Part shown: in pieces, positions 29,342-42,400 of the stretch
Position numbering within the stretch: position 1 is the stretch's first letter
Layout: every line of letters starts with the position of its first letter
Source: Vespa crabro
Lineage: Eukaryota > Arthropoda > Insecta > Hymenoptera > Vespidae
DNA length: 64,000 bases
NCBI RefSeq assembly: GCF_910589235.1
Contig: NC_060957.1
Span: 10,577,234 to 10,641,233, forward strand
Direction of reading: 5' to 3'
Position numbers and translations under genes: made by a program
The notes under the pieces: generated by a model
What the model was told of the DNA's origin: nothing
What the model saw: the letters and a program-made list of their open reading frames with translations, nothing else
Databases searched by the model: none

Positions 29342-30923
29342 ATGGAGTGTCTATTGTTCGATCCATTAAGCAAAACGCTTACTTTTAAAAAAACTTCAAT
29401 TCCGATACCAAAATCCGACGAAGTTCGAATAAAAGTCGCATACTCAGGAATTTGTGGAACGGATTTGCATATCTTGGAAGTATGTCATTTATTTTTATAT
29501 CGTCCTTACCATTGTTATCATTTTACACGAGAGCTCTCTCTCTCTCTCTCTTTCTCTCGTGACGTGAGTTAATTTTTTTCAATTATAATTGAATTAATTG
29601 CTTCATTCGATTATAAATTTTAAATATAAAAACAATTGAATTGTATTTATCGCACTAAACATACGCTCTGGACGTTTTATTTATTTTCTTTTTGAAAAAA
29701 ACTTTTATGGAACATTTTTCTTCAACCATATGTTCAAAATTGCAAGCAATAAATCGAATTCTTATTTTTTCACGATAAACTGGTTACATTCTTTTTTTCT
29801 TGTTTTTTTTTCTTTTTTTTTTTTTTATTAAATTTCAATTAATATCATTTTATTCATATCGTTGAAAATAAAATTACGTTCTTATCGTTATTGCGAAAAA
29901 AAGTTACAACAGAAATCATTACGAAACATTAAGATGACAAAAATATATAAATTAAGAAATATTTCGCAACAATGTGACTGAATTGACACAATGTTTAATT
30001 TTATATCATATAGTTACGTGCTAATTTATATTTTACTTAATAATTTTATTTAAAACAAAAATAATCTTACAGGGTGCATTTACATGCAAAAATGATGGTC
30101 CTTTTGTTCTTGGACATGAATTTTGTGGTACAATCGATGAAATTGGAAATGAAGTGACTAATTTTAAAATTGGTCAAAGAGTTACGGTAGATCCTAACAG
30201 TGGATGTCATAAGTGTAACGATTGTCATGTTGGAAATTATCATTATTGTCAATATGGCGGATTAAGAAACACTATTGGTATTTATAGAAATGGTGGTTGG
30301 GCGACTCATGTTCTTGTTCCAGAATCTCAGGTACATTTATATACGACAATAATGATATTTATATCAAATCTGTATATTCTATTTATATATTCATGTTGAT
30401 TTATGGACATTGAATAATGATGATTTTAAGATACACTTAATACCCGATAAAGTCCAAATGCATCAGGCTGCACTTACAGAACCATTATCTTGTTTGGCCC
30501 ATGGTTTGAAAAGAATTGGTACAATACATGTAGGACATCAAGTACTGATTATTGGCGCAGGTATCATTGGTCTTTTTTGGTCTTGTTTATTACATCTACG
30601 TGGATTACGAAATACAGTAACAATTAGCGAACTTCAAGAAAAAAGAAGAAAGATAGCTTCAAAACTTGGTAAATATAATTAATTATATCAAAACCTATAT
30701 CTATTATAACTAAACTATTGAAATATTTTCAGATTTAAACTACAAGTTAAAAGAACCTAATCAACTTAAAAATGATGAGTTTGATTTAATAATAGACTGT
30801 AGTGGTTCTGGTCCTGCTATGGAAACAGCTATACAATTGTTAAAACCTGGTGGTTGTCTCTGCATTTTTGGTGTAGCTAATCCTAAAGTAAAAATGTCCA
30901 TCGAACCATATAAAGTAAGAGAA

Positions 30924-30975
<52 letters not shown>

Positions 30976-31226
30976 TCTAACTTTTTTTTTTTAATCGTAC
31001 TAATTATTAATTACTCTTATAGATATTCAAAAAGGAACTGAGTATTGTGGGTGTGAATATAAATCCTCACACATTTCCTAGATCATTATGTCTTTTGGAA
31101 GCTATGGCAGATCAATATTTGGATTATGATAAATTAGGTATTAAAGTTTATAGTCTTTCTCAATATCGTGAAGCTTTGGAAGAACTAAAAAAAGGTAATA
31201 TTAGTAAAGCTGTATTCAAATTATAA
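29342..31226 (+). CDS. Zinc-dependent alcohol/polyol dehydrogenase (MDR family), 5 exons
   Basis: A medium-chain dehydrogenase of 339 aa that probably oxidises a polyol or secondary alcohol with NAD+ in the cytosol. Exons: 29342-29479, 30073-30330, 30431-30668, 30733-30914, 31023-31226, with all GT-AG junctions in frame. Seen in the protein: catalytic zinc ligands Cys38 (CGTDLH), His61-Glu62 (GHEF) and probably Glu149; four structural zinc cysteines at 91, 94, 97 and 105; a Rossmann turn GAGIIG at 174-179; and Glu199 at the end of the second beta strand, which points to NAD rather than NADP. The family includes sorbitol, threonine and arabinitol dehydrogenases; I cannot fix the substrate. Length is normal for the family. 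An atypical repeat of its last 18 codons lies downstream (31375-31428). HAUS5 follows on the same strand about 2.4 kb later. Confidence 0.9.
30934..30973. repeat. (TA)n in intron 4 of the dehydrogenase
   Basis: A TA array inside the short intron 30915-31022, close to the donor site. Confidence 0.9.
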
Positions 31227-31374
31227 TTGTTATATATAGTTCATTAGTCAATTTAGAAAAAGATGATATTATATGTAAAATTATTTACATTATGCTAGAA
31301 TTAATTATTTGCCCTACAAATTTTATCCTAATTACATTTTTTATATTCACTTATTTTATGCTCATTTCCTGTTT

Positions 31375-31428
31375 GCTTTAGAAGCATTACAAAGAAGTTA
31401 TATTATTAAAGCTGTATTCAAATTGTGA
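31375..31428 (+). pseudogene. Duplicate of the dehydrogenase 3' coding end
   Basis: Eighteen codons reading EALEALQ...KAVFKL then TGA match the true gene end (EALEELK...KAVFKL then TAA) at 31173-31226. DNA similarity starts abruptly at the 'gct' codon and stops shortly after the stop codon. The copy follows a pyrimidine-rich run ending in 'tttgctttag', so it could serve as an alternative terminal exon or be a dead fragment of a tandem duplication. I see no other piece of a second gene copy. Confidence 0.55.
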
Positions 31429-31488
31429 TTCATATATATATATATTTATATATAAAGCAAAAATAACCTTAAAATTTATTCTCATTAT

Positions 31489-32436
31489 GGCTGTTCATCA
31501 TCCTTAATTTTATAATAATTTATGTCAAGATTGAGTACAACCGTAATTCTTGACCGATTTCAACAAAGAAAGTCTAATTTTGAAGATGAAGATTTGAGAG
31601 AGGATATGACTTTTACCAATTTTTGAAAGAGCTTTTTCTTAAAAAAAAAAAAAAACAAAAGAAAAAAAAAGAAAAAAAATCCTATCAAATAATAATGTTT
31701 TTTCGAGAATAGTTTATACATAAAAATAAAGCTTTTTCAAAGATTCGGAAAAGCTATATTCTCATTTAAATCTTTATTTTTCAAATGAGACAATTATCAA
31801 AATCTGTCAAGAATTACGCCTGTACACTGTTACCATAACGATGTTACCAACAGTTCTCTTGTAAAAAAAAAATGTTGTGTATAGTGGCGCCTCTTGAATT
31901 TTGCGGCAAAAGAGAAGCTCCTATCCCCACTACTGATTTTCAAATTTTGAGAGATGTTTGTTTCGTGAAGTAGACAATTGCCTGATTACTTGTGTGTGTG
32001 AACCTATGTTCAGATTTTCTGATCCATTTCAAACGCAAGAAATTGTGATTGTTCGCAAGGAGAAATTAATGTTAAATCATTCATGTATTTTAATGAGCTT
32101 TCGACAAATGGATTTTATGATAAAAATAAGGAACATGAATTTCCTTATTTTTGTCATAGAATCATCTGTCCAAAGAGTAATCAAGTAAACTTCTCTCTAT
32201 TCAAACATTTTCAATTCAAACATTATGACTTTATGTTTGGTAATGATTCAGAAAATCTGAGCATCAGCTATTTATTTAAAAAAAAAGAAAAAAAAACTTT
32301 TTCAAAAGTTCGAAAAAACAGGGTCTTAAACTTTCTAATTTAAAATGTGACCTTGTTCATTAAAATCAGTCAAGAATTATGCCTGTTCTTATTGTTGACG
32401 TAAACTATTAATTAAAAGCAGGAGCGATGAACAATC
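31489..32436. mobile_element. Foldback element of nested inverted repeats
   Basis: Outer arms 31489-31640 and 32297-32436 are diverged reverse complements (for example 'cgtaattcttgac' against 'gtcaagaattatg', and 'gctgttcatc' against 'gatgaacaat'). Inner arms 32006-32133 and 32141-32264 are also inverted and meet around a perfect core 'aaataaggaa...ttccttattt' with a 7-nt loop centred near 32137. The left side carries an extra 365 bp or so (31641-32005) that includes a further copy of the outer arm (31728-31829) in the right-arm orientation. No coding capacity is credible. It resembles a foldback or MITE-like transposon, or the template of a hairpin RNA. Boundaries and any target duplication are uncertain. 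Confidence 0.6.
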
Positions 32437-33659
32437 TTAAATAAAAATAATTTTTTAAATCGAATTATGTATCATCAATATATGGTTTCTTGTTTTTATC
32501 AAATGTGACCATTTGACCATTTTTACTACATATAAATATTTTTGTTATGTATAAAAAATTTATAACCTATAAGCTTATACATTATAACCTATAAACTTAT
32601 ACGAAAGCTTATACATCGATGCAATAGTAGGGACATTATTTCCTTATGGCACTTACAATTCATATTTTGCTGCTAAATATCTGTTGTTAAAGTCATATAC
32701 GTTAAGAGTGAAAAGTGGTGAATAGCCTTAAACTAGCGATAGTTATACGTCCAAACTTCATTTTTTATATTCGTATATTTTATACTCGCTTCCCGCTAAT
32801 TCTAACCGTCATTGTACAGTGATACCAAATTAAAAATAAATAGATCCATATATCGAATATAATTGGTTGAATGTATGATATAATTTTCTCTTTCTTTTTC
32901 CTATGTATTATAAATTTTCTATATTAAATTATATTTTTAATATACTATTTTTTTATAAGTGTAATTCAAATTTAAATAATATATCCACAAATATTCGTAT
33001 GGATATAAATTTCCAGTAAGACTATTAAACTAGACATTAGAGCACTCTGGATCAACATAATATACTACTTTTTCGTGATAACACGGTAACCAACATATTA
33101 AGAACCAATCGAATGTACTTATACGTAATGTATAAATTTGAAATATTGTTGTAAATGAACAGTAACTCAGAATTATATTTTTTGACAATTATCACATTTT
33201 TTTTTTATATTAAAAGTGATTTTATTAGTAATCTTATGTGTTACTATATGAATAATTAATTGATAATAAAAGTTTACAAAAACTAATGGTTACGAATGAT
33301 CTTTGTAATAGACTCAGTGTTTTGTATAATTTTTTATGATACTTCAATTTATCTTATGTTTACCTATGATAAGGGAATATCAAATATTATTAATTTACTG
33401 ATTTTAATGGTAAGTATATTTATGAAGAATCTACTATTTACTGGCAAGTAATTTTTTCTTTATTCCTTGTATGCATATTTCTAACCATAAAATATAATTA
33501 TGTGAATGCTCAAATATTGTTTCATGAAAGCAATACTTGGAGTATCAATGTTACTCTAATAGCTCTGTTATTAATAATGAGTTTTCTTTTTTTTCTTTTT
33601 TTTTTTCTTTTTTTTCAGTTGATAGTATCATTTTGATCCAATTTCAGAGATTTGTAAAT
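32437..33659. other. Spacer between dehydrogenase/foldback element and HAUS5
   Basis: AT-rich, no gene. About 32755-32807 resembles 31330-31380 in the same orientation ('cattttttatattc' followed by 'tattttat' and 'ctc'), a sign of further local duplication. The HAUS5 promoter probably lies here, but no clear TATA or initiator motif stands out. Confidence 0.5.
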
Positions 33660-35978
33660 ATGGGCAATCCAATGAATAACTTCGATTGGGCACACAGATT
33701 GCAATGCCCTCCGACTGCATGTACAGATCCTATAAAGAAAACGTTTGTTCAACATTTTTATTTAAATTAAAAATGAAATGTAGAATGAAATAATTTTACT
33801 AAGAAACAATACTTTTTGTAGATTATGTAAAGGAATATTAGAATTATTATGGTCTGAAATAGGTAATGCAACATTTACCAGTAAGGATGTAAGAGAAATA
33901 AGAAAAAATATATTATTGTACAAATTAAGACATAAAAAAAAAGATGCTACTATCGAATGCATACAAGACATTTCATATTTAAAAGCAGAAAGAAATAGGC
34001 TTAAGATTGTTTCTTCGTCGTTGAAAGAAGAATACGAGCAACAAGATTTGTTGGTTCGTCAAAGAGGTATGACATATGTAAAATCTTTCATTATTTATTA
34101 AATTAAATAATTTTTATATAAAATTTAACAATTACAGTGAAACATTTGAAAAATATTAAATCAAAGTATTCATTGGCAAAAATTAAAAAAACATTATTGA
34201 AAATAAAACATAGCGAAGTATGTACTCAACTCAATGATGGTAAAAATATGAGACTTATATGCCAAAATTTAATGCCGCAAACATCAGAAGAATTAGATCA
34301 AAATATGTTAAAGGAAAGCTTAGATATAGTAACTACACTTTGTTTTGGCGCAACCAAAAGAGAGGTGTGTATTGTAATATTAAAAAAAAAAAAAAAAAAA
34401 AAAAAACAAACAAACAAACAAACAAACAAACAAACAAACATGTATTATAATAAATATTAATAAATTAATAACGTATTAGGTGAAAAGTAAGATATCAAAT
34501 TTACTTGGTCATATTAAAGTCTCTACGTTATGGGCTCAATTATATCAAGGACTGTGCCAAGATGTAGAAAATTTATTGAAATTGAGAACTTTAATTACTC
34601 CAGAAAATATGGACGATCCTGAAACAGAAGATACAGATAAAAATGGAGAAGATATTGATATTGGTATTGCCAAATTATGTGGAAAAAATATTTACACAAT
34701 TTCAAGAAAATTATTTTTTGATATAAAAGCAAAAAAATGTGAAGATGATGTTATGAAATATATTACAAATATCGAGGTAAATTATTGTTTTATATTCAAT
34801 TTAAACAGACTCATAAACTCTCGTACATATTACATGTGATTTTATATTTTAAAGACAAGTACTGAAAATCATATTGATCTCAGCGAGTGGTTAACTTTGG
34901 CATTAGAAGTGAAAAAATTGGAAACAGAGGAAAGAGTATTGCAAAATGAAATTAAAATGATCCAATCGGAGTACAACGATATTAATTTACCAACATTAGA
35001 ACTTCAAAAATTATTATCGGAGATTCATACGATTGACTCGGAAATAGTAAGTTATATTAAAACTAATTAATTATAGAAAAAGAATGTCAAAGAATTACAT
35101 ATAAACATATCATAATAATAAGTTTATTAAAGGAAAAATGTGTTGAAAATATACAACGATCGTTACAACTGTTAAAATCTGCTGAGTGCATCATAACAAG
35201 AATAAAAAATAATGTGCAAACTGAATGTATGAATCTTCTAGCTCTACGAGTTAATAATAGTAACTTCGAATGGTTAAATAAGGATTTAACGACTGAATTG
35301 CATATATTTTATGATGTCTTAGATATCAGAGCATTAAAAAAAATAATACTCCATGGAGATATTCAATCCTTTAGGTGAGTACGATATCAAGTTTTGTATG
35401 TAAAGAATATTAAAAAAAAAAAAAAAAAAAAATTGTTTTTCCAGACATGAATCATGCTGCTTAAAGGAAGCGTCTGTTTTAATGAAAAATTTAAATGTTC
35501 CAAATATTATGCCATACTTCCCAATGATAAGAGCACCAATATATTATCTGATAGATTACTATAAAAATCTAATTACAAATAATGCTTATAAAAATGCCTT
35601 GACTCCATTAACAGATGAAGACAATGATTTACACGTTTTTATAGATAACGATACTACTAAAGATTACGATACTATGGAATTATTGACATTGTCACAACGT
35701 AACTGTAGTAAAGCACAGGAACAAATCGATGCGTTTAATGTTGCATTAAATGCTTGGTAATGTGTAACAATTATAAAATCTACGTAATTTATATATCCTT
35801 TTTTTTTTTGTATAAGATCATATAATAAATATTAAAAATTATTTTTTGTAGGAATAATCAAACCGTTCAAGAAGCTATGGCACTCGTAGATAAAACTGTA
35901 GATGATTTAACATTTACAGAATGGATGCAAAGATACACTTTATTATTATATATGATTGATAGCGCTAATAATAAGTGA
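33660..35978 (+). CDS. HAUS augmin-like complex subunit 5 (Dgt5 type), 8 exons
   Basis: HAUS5 belongs to the eight-subunit augmin complex, which recruits gamma-tubulin to spindle microtubules so that new microtubules branch from old ones during mitosis. Exons: 33660-33742, 33822-34066, 34138-34364, 34480-34776, 34855-35046, 35133-35374, 35445-35756, 35852-35978; together 574 aa. The identifying region is near the N-terminus: KGILELLWSEI followed by VREIRKNILLYK, the same layout as in vertebrate HAUS5 (Trp in a helix, then a KxIRxNLLxY-like motif). The remainder is largely helical and charged, as expected for a coiled-coil subunit, and is slightly shorter than the vertebrate protein (about 630 aa). 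The start is the first ATG in frame; a second Met follows four codons later. The identification rests on the N-terminal motif, since this family diverges fast. Confidence 0.8.
34381..34440. repeat. Poly-A then (CAAA)n in HAUS5 intron 3
   Basis: A poly-A run followed by a CAAA tetranucleotide array within the intron 34365-34479. Reading on past the donor would add a meaningless Lys-Thr-Asn repeat. Confidence 0.9.
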
Positions 35979-38480
35979 TATTATTATATTATTTATAAAT
36001 CTATAATGCTATAAAACTGCCCTTTTTTAATTTTATTATTAATTATATTACTGAAACAGTACTATATTTTTTAATGTGAATAAATCATTAGAAAATAAAA
36101 TATTAACATTGATATTATTATATCTTAATTTGTTCAATAACGTTATGTTAAATTATATATGAATGTTTAATATATATCAAATAAATTTAATCAATCGAAT
36201 GTCGGTAATATTATTTTCTCTCAGGCAGATATCTACAGTAATCAAAGTCAACGAAAGTCGTTGACAGTACAATTCGTAAAATAAAATCTACGCGACATAA
36301 GGTAACTTCTAAAAATACTCCATATAGATGTAAGAACGATAAGTGACTTGTACTAGTCATAAATATTTCTGTATTACATATTTCATTTCTTTTTTCTTTT
36401 TTTTCTTTTGTTTTCTCTTTTTCTATATTTATACCAATCTATACTTATACTATTGATAATAATAAAATAAAATAAAAAAAGAAGAAAGTAAAATGAAAAG
36501 AGATTTCCTGATACCTCAGATCTTCAATTTATTTACATCATTCTTTACATCCTTTATTTTAAAAGTTTATAATGAAAGTTGAAAAATGAGTGCAAATGAT
36601 GTGACTGATGACAGATGGTAAACACATGACATATTACCATATATGTGTATGTATGTATATATGTATGTATATACACATATATACATACATATATATATAT
36701 ATAATACAAAGATATAAACTCTTTTCTAACAATAAATATTTATATAGTTCACGTTTTGGCATTTCAAGTTTGCAACGATTATTCCAGGATTATCCACGTG
36801 TAACAAGTGTTGTGTTCATCTTGTAACCATAGAGATTCGAAAAACGATGTTCCTCTATCTATTAATGTAAACGTATATTCATATGTCGACTATGATGTGA
36901 GGGGATGAAATCCTAAAGTGGTCAAATATATATATATATATATATATATATCCTACACGTGTGATATATAGGTATTTAAGAGAATACGTTTAAATGATAT
37001 ATCTACATTCTTTCAACATATAAAAAGACTAACACGGTGACAATGTTGGCAGATATATGAGCGTGACCATGTATGCATAACATATAAGTATTCTTGAGCC
37101 ACGCGGGGGTTAGTATATGTCACAGTATCGCCGCGGAAACGAGCGACGTGATATTCTAACGTATCCTCTGTCCTGTGTCAGGATAGTAAACGTGAAACAA
37201 CAGTTTCGTGTTGTTTTGTCGATTGTTAAGAAAACCAATTCTTTATTCTTTTCTTTTTTTTTTCTTTTTCTTTTTCAAAATAAAAGAACCTCGAAAGAGA
37301 ATTAATATAATATAAAACGGATGGATTGATAGATAGATAGATGGATAGATAAATATAAAAAGGCTTGATGAAAGTACCCTTGAACTTGTTACACATATAT
37401 TTTATTAGATACTGTTCCATTTTTTTTCCTTTTTTTTTTTTTTATTTCTATCCGAACAATTTTACTGGACGATTCAATTATTTAATTATATCCTTCTTAT
37501 GATTAAACAAATAATGATATAATACAATGTTATGGAGAAAGAGAACGAAAGTTTTGTCATTTAAAGAGAGAATAGAAGAATCTTTAAATAAAATGAAAAT
37601 CGTTGAAACACGTGACATTTTGCATAGTGTGCGAAGAAACGACAGTGATTTTTTTTTCTTTTTTTTTTTTTCTTCTTTTAAATAATAAAACAAATCAGTT
37701 TATGAAATCATGGAGTATATGAAAAATGAAAAGATCGTAAAGTGGTAATAAATCGTTGGAAGAAGTGACTCTGGTTAAAAAAAAAAAAAACTTACTCTCG
37801 TAAGGTTTTAATAAAAATCAATTGCTTGCTGTATAGAACATATGCAAACTAAGGATAGGGGTGGTATGTGAGGGTGGGACGTAGTGGTGTAATGTAATAA
37901 TATAAATTGCGAATAATAGGATATAGAATAAAAAGTCAAAATGATAGAAGGAAAAAAGAGAATGGTATGCAATCATTAATGTTGGACGATCGATGTGTCG
38001 TATCAAAAAAAAAAAAAAAAAAAGAAAAAAAGGAGAAAAAAAAAGAAAAAGAAAAAGAAGACAATCCAGAAAAGAAAAAGGACGAGAATATAATAAAAGA
38101 AATTAAAAAAAAAAGAGAAAGGTTTCCAAAATCAAATTAAATGGATTTCGATGTAACACGTATAAGGATTAAAGTGTTACCAGCGGAATGTTACCAAAGT
38201 TTCTTTGCCCTATGCGTTCGGCCAAGGCTAATACGATCATCCTAGTCGAGGCGGGGTCAGCGATAACTATAGACCAGACCGGTCTTTTACCATTCATAAT
38301 TGAAGAATAGTCCAGGCAACGAGGTTGACCACACACAGTCCTAAGTGATCGGTTCTCTGATCGATTATTCTTCTTTTTTCTTTATTCTTCTTCTTCTTCT
38401 TATTCCTTTTAATTTTTATACGTTTGTTTTTCTTTTTTATTTTTTCTTTTTTCTCTTTTTCTTGTTTCTTCTCTTCCTTC

Positions 38481-38543
<63 letters not shown>

Positions 38544-38860
38544 AAAATGTCATCAATTTATTATCGAACGATCATCATGATTTGAAGCTAATGTTAAAAG
38601 ATTACGAATTAAAATATATAGAAGTACTTATATAACAATAAAATTTTATCAATGTTTAGATAAAAATTTGATCGAGTTGTTTTTAAAGGATTTCATTACT
38701 TCAACAAATATAAATTGAATCATGGACACCGGCCAAGTTCTTATTCCAATCATCGATCCTATAGAAATACATATGGATATTTTTAGAATGACTAACAATT
38801 ATCCGGGATCAACAAGAATCTAAATACTTATCCATTATCATATACACACATACATATGTG

Positions 38861-38891
<31 letters not shown>

Positions 38892-38946
38892 ATTCGTTTA
38901 TATTGTCGTCGACCGATAAATAGTGTTCCTGACCTTTTCGATTAAA
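35979..38946. other. Spacer between HAUS5 and the anoctamin gene
   Basis: No gene seen. It contains TA/CATA tracts (36650-36705, 36928-36950, 38855-38890), a GATA patch (37325-37350), a 58-bp poly-T run (38483-38540) and CpG-richer unique pieces at about 37060-37220 and 38150-38345. The second of these is a plausible promoter or 5' UTR region for the anoctamin gene. Confidence 0.5.
38483..38540. repeat. Poly-T run
   Basis: A T homopolymer of about 58 bp preceded by a polypyrimidine tract. It could be the tail of an antisense retro-insertion, but nothing recognisable is attached to it. Confidence 0.9.
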
Positions 38947-39380
38947 ATGGGTGATAGTACACTTACGCTCGAAGACGAGACTCAGGTATATTTTTATTAT
39001 AATTATAAATTTTCATCGATTTTCTATTTTCTTTACTCTTATCCCCTATTGATTTGAAAATATACATTGAAATTTGTCGCATCGACAAATCAACCAATTC
39101 TCCGTTTGTCTGTGTCTACGTGTGTGTATATATGTTTTGAAACATTTACGATTCTATATCTTATTTTTTTTTTCTTGCTTTCTTTTTTTTTTTTATTGTT
39201 GACGAAAATATAAAAGTAGTTAAGTCTAATATTTATTAAGACACGTAATTTTAAATGTTGACAATACGTACATATATACATACATACATACATACATATA
39301 TACATACATACATACATACATACATACATACATACATACATACATACATACATACATACATACATACATACATACATACA

Positions 39381-39414
<34 letters not shown>

Positions 39415-39428
39415 CATACATACATACA

Positions 39429-39462
<34 letters not shown>

Positions 39463-42400
39463 CATACATACATACATACATATATACATACATATGTCGT
39501 TGATACGATAGACGGACCGAATACTTCATACTTTAGTATTTGCTAGGACAATTGAAGAACGTGAATGAAATATGTACTGGTTGCGTACCGATTATATATC
39601 AACTAGATCGTAAAGCACCTTACCGTGGATTGCAGAACGCTCACAGTAGAAGATCAAGCACCGTAGGTGACGCTCCGCAAAACGGTTCCGAGTCTAGCAT
39701 TGGTGAATCACATTTGAGTGAGAATACAACATCGATTAAATCGATTGATGCATCGTCGATTACGTCGACGAAATCAACACCAGGTAAAAGTAACAGCAAA
39801 TCGGGAAGCATTTCTTCGACTGCTTCATTGAGTAATCCAAAATCAACAACTGGGCATCATTCAAGTAGAGAAATCCTTTACGAGCCAGATAAGAACTGCA
39901 TACTGCCATACCTTTCGATCGCAACGGAGAATCCATCGAAACCTGGGACGCCAAAAATTCCTAAAAAAACGTCCAAGACAAGTGTATACCCATCTGGGAT
40001 CAATTTGACGGCACGTGATGCGTTTGGTAGGTTTTATCGTCTTCTTCGTAACTTTTTTCTTTTTTCTTTTTATATTCTTTTTTTATTTTTATTTTTTTGC
40101 ATTCTTGTTCTCTCTCTCTCCTTTTTTTTTTTTTACATACATGAATGATACTCAGAGAGAATGAGTTATGTATTTGTTATTCGATCACGCGCGGAGTATT
40201 TATTGTCGAAATTTATTGTCAATATAAGTATTAATATTAGTTTCATTTATTTATTGATATTAAATATTAAAAAGAGTGTTGCCATAAATGGAATATATAC
40301 ACTATAACGTTTCATTATTTATTTATAAAAAAAAAAAAATAATAAATAATATCTGTTTGCAGTAAAACAATAATATTTCTGTTTGAATATATTTTCATAT
40401 CTTTATTTTATTTTTATATTATATTTTTTCACGTTATATACATACATTTTATATTTTGATAGAAGATATCAAATATTTTTTTCAATATGAAATAGAACAT
40501 AGCTCGTCATTTATTCATCGATATGGAATAGAAAACATTTTTAATAAGAAATGCTAATGATATTTATTCAAATATAAGTTATTAAATATTTCGACATTAA
40601 TTATTGGCCAATTTGATAATTTATTAAAACTAGAGATCGTAATGATAAATCATTTATTAAGATTTTAAATGTTTCAAAAATGTGATTCATCGTGCATTTA
40701 ATATATCTTCCTAACGTTTTCGTTTTTTTTTTTCTTTTTTTCTTTTTCTTTTTTGTGTATATGACATTACAAATTAATTCATTACTGACAATTAATTTCT
40801 TAAGATTTTTAATGTTTCCAAGATATGATTCAGACGCAATCAAGGTAACTTGTTAAAATGATTATCTTAAATTATTATAAATTAAAATATTAATTGATAT
40901 TTAATTCATTGAGATTATAAATATTAAAAAAAGAAAATGACTACATTGTTTTAATGGTAAGCTAAATATTCATGGATAATTGGCATTAATTTATGCAAAT
41001 TTTATTGAATAAAGTTTTCCAAATATTTTTTTTTCTCTCCTTTCTTTTATGACACTTTAAAGAATTAAAGTTATATGTTTCAATAATAAAAATGAAGTTC
41101 AATATCAAGAATATGCAAATAAATTTATTTGTATCTTTTATATATCAATATGAAAAGTATATTAAAAAGATAGATGAATATATTTATTTTTCTAAAAGAT
41201 TGTTTCAACAATCAACCTGTCTGCAATATCTAATTAATTTCAAAATTATGCTAATTATGTTACATATCAAAGGACATAAAAAATATCAATTGAAAATTGA
41301 TGACAATTATTAAATCATCAAATATATATATATATAAATTCATTTAAATTCATCTAATCGGATTGATCGATAAACAATCGATAAAAATTGATGATCAATA
41401 TTTTCTTAAAATGCCAAGCACGAGAAAGTGACATGAACAATTTCAAACAAAATAGATACGTACTTACGCGCGTGATTAGTATGAATATCGCGTATCAATT
41501 GTCGTTTACTTGTACTACTTGAGATTTTAATCACATCGTAAATATGTAAGTAACGTGTCGTCTTGTCATATCCTTTGTCCTTTTGCGAAACAAATTATAT
41601 TTTTTCTCAAGGAGATACAACATAAAAAAAATATTCTACCGTCTATTTATGTATGCGTGTGGGCGTACATACACACATACAAATCCTATAATCACAGCAA
41701 CATATTTCCGTTTTACTACAAATGAAATCGATCGATTGCGTCAACATATGATTATATTTAATCCTTCGAACTAAAATAGTCGATCTTCAATATTCTACGC
41801 TAATAAAAAAATATTTTTCTTTAAATGTCGAATTAATGATGATTACTTATGTAACGATAAATGTTCACGGACATACCTCAAAGTATATATATATAGACAT
41901 TATATAAAGATTATGAGTTACATAAAATAAAAACAAAAAAAAAAAAAAAAGATAAAAAGAGAAACAATATATTGATCAAAAGATTAGCATGAGATTTTTA
42001 TCAAACAATGAATACGGACTTACTTTAGTTAGAAAGGAAGAAATATATCGGAAATGAGAAAGAAGGAGAGAAAGAAAAACAAAAAGTCTATTTCTTTTTA
42101 TTCTTTCATCATTAAGTTCGATATCCACGTATGTGTGCATATATATAAATATATATATATATCCAGTTTACGTACACGAACGTGTAAAGAAATAATCTAA
42201 TTATGTACATATGTCGTCGGATATACATTCGATTCGGGAAGACACCTGTCTTCGGTTAAAATAAAGCTATATACGTCGGTTATATGCCGATCAATATACA
42301 TGTGAATGTCAGTATGTCACGAATCATTGCATTGTTAATAATGCAATGTTAGACCTCGACACATAGTCATAAAATGAGGAAAACCGAACGACAATTGTAA

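Noticed and set aside
31958..32343. Two overlapping frames of 76 and 86 codons
   Set aside because: They lie across the inner palindrome of the foldback element and have no recognisable domain.
39270..39494. CRISPR-like regular repetition
   Set aside because: The unit is a 4-bp microsatellite without distinct spacers, in a eukaryotic intron.
39090..39529. Long open frames with Tyr-Met-Tyr-Val-Cys or Tyr-Ile-His-Thr repeats on both strands
   Set aside because: They are translations of the ACAT microsatellite, which has no stop codon in several frames. The array lies in the first anoctamin intron.
39540..40148. Starting the anoctamin at the non-ATG codon at 39540 and reading into intron 2
   Set aside because: The codon is TTG, and the frame runs past a clear donor at 40027 into poly-Phe/Leu sequence. 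Splicing from an ATG exon at 38947 to 39537 and on to 43514 keeps the frame.
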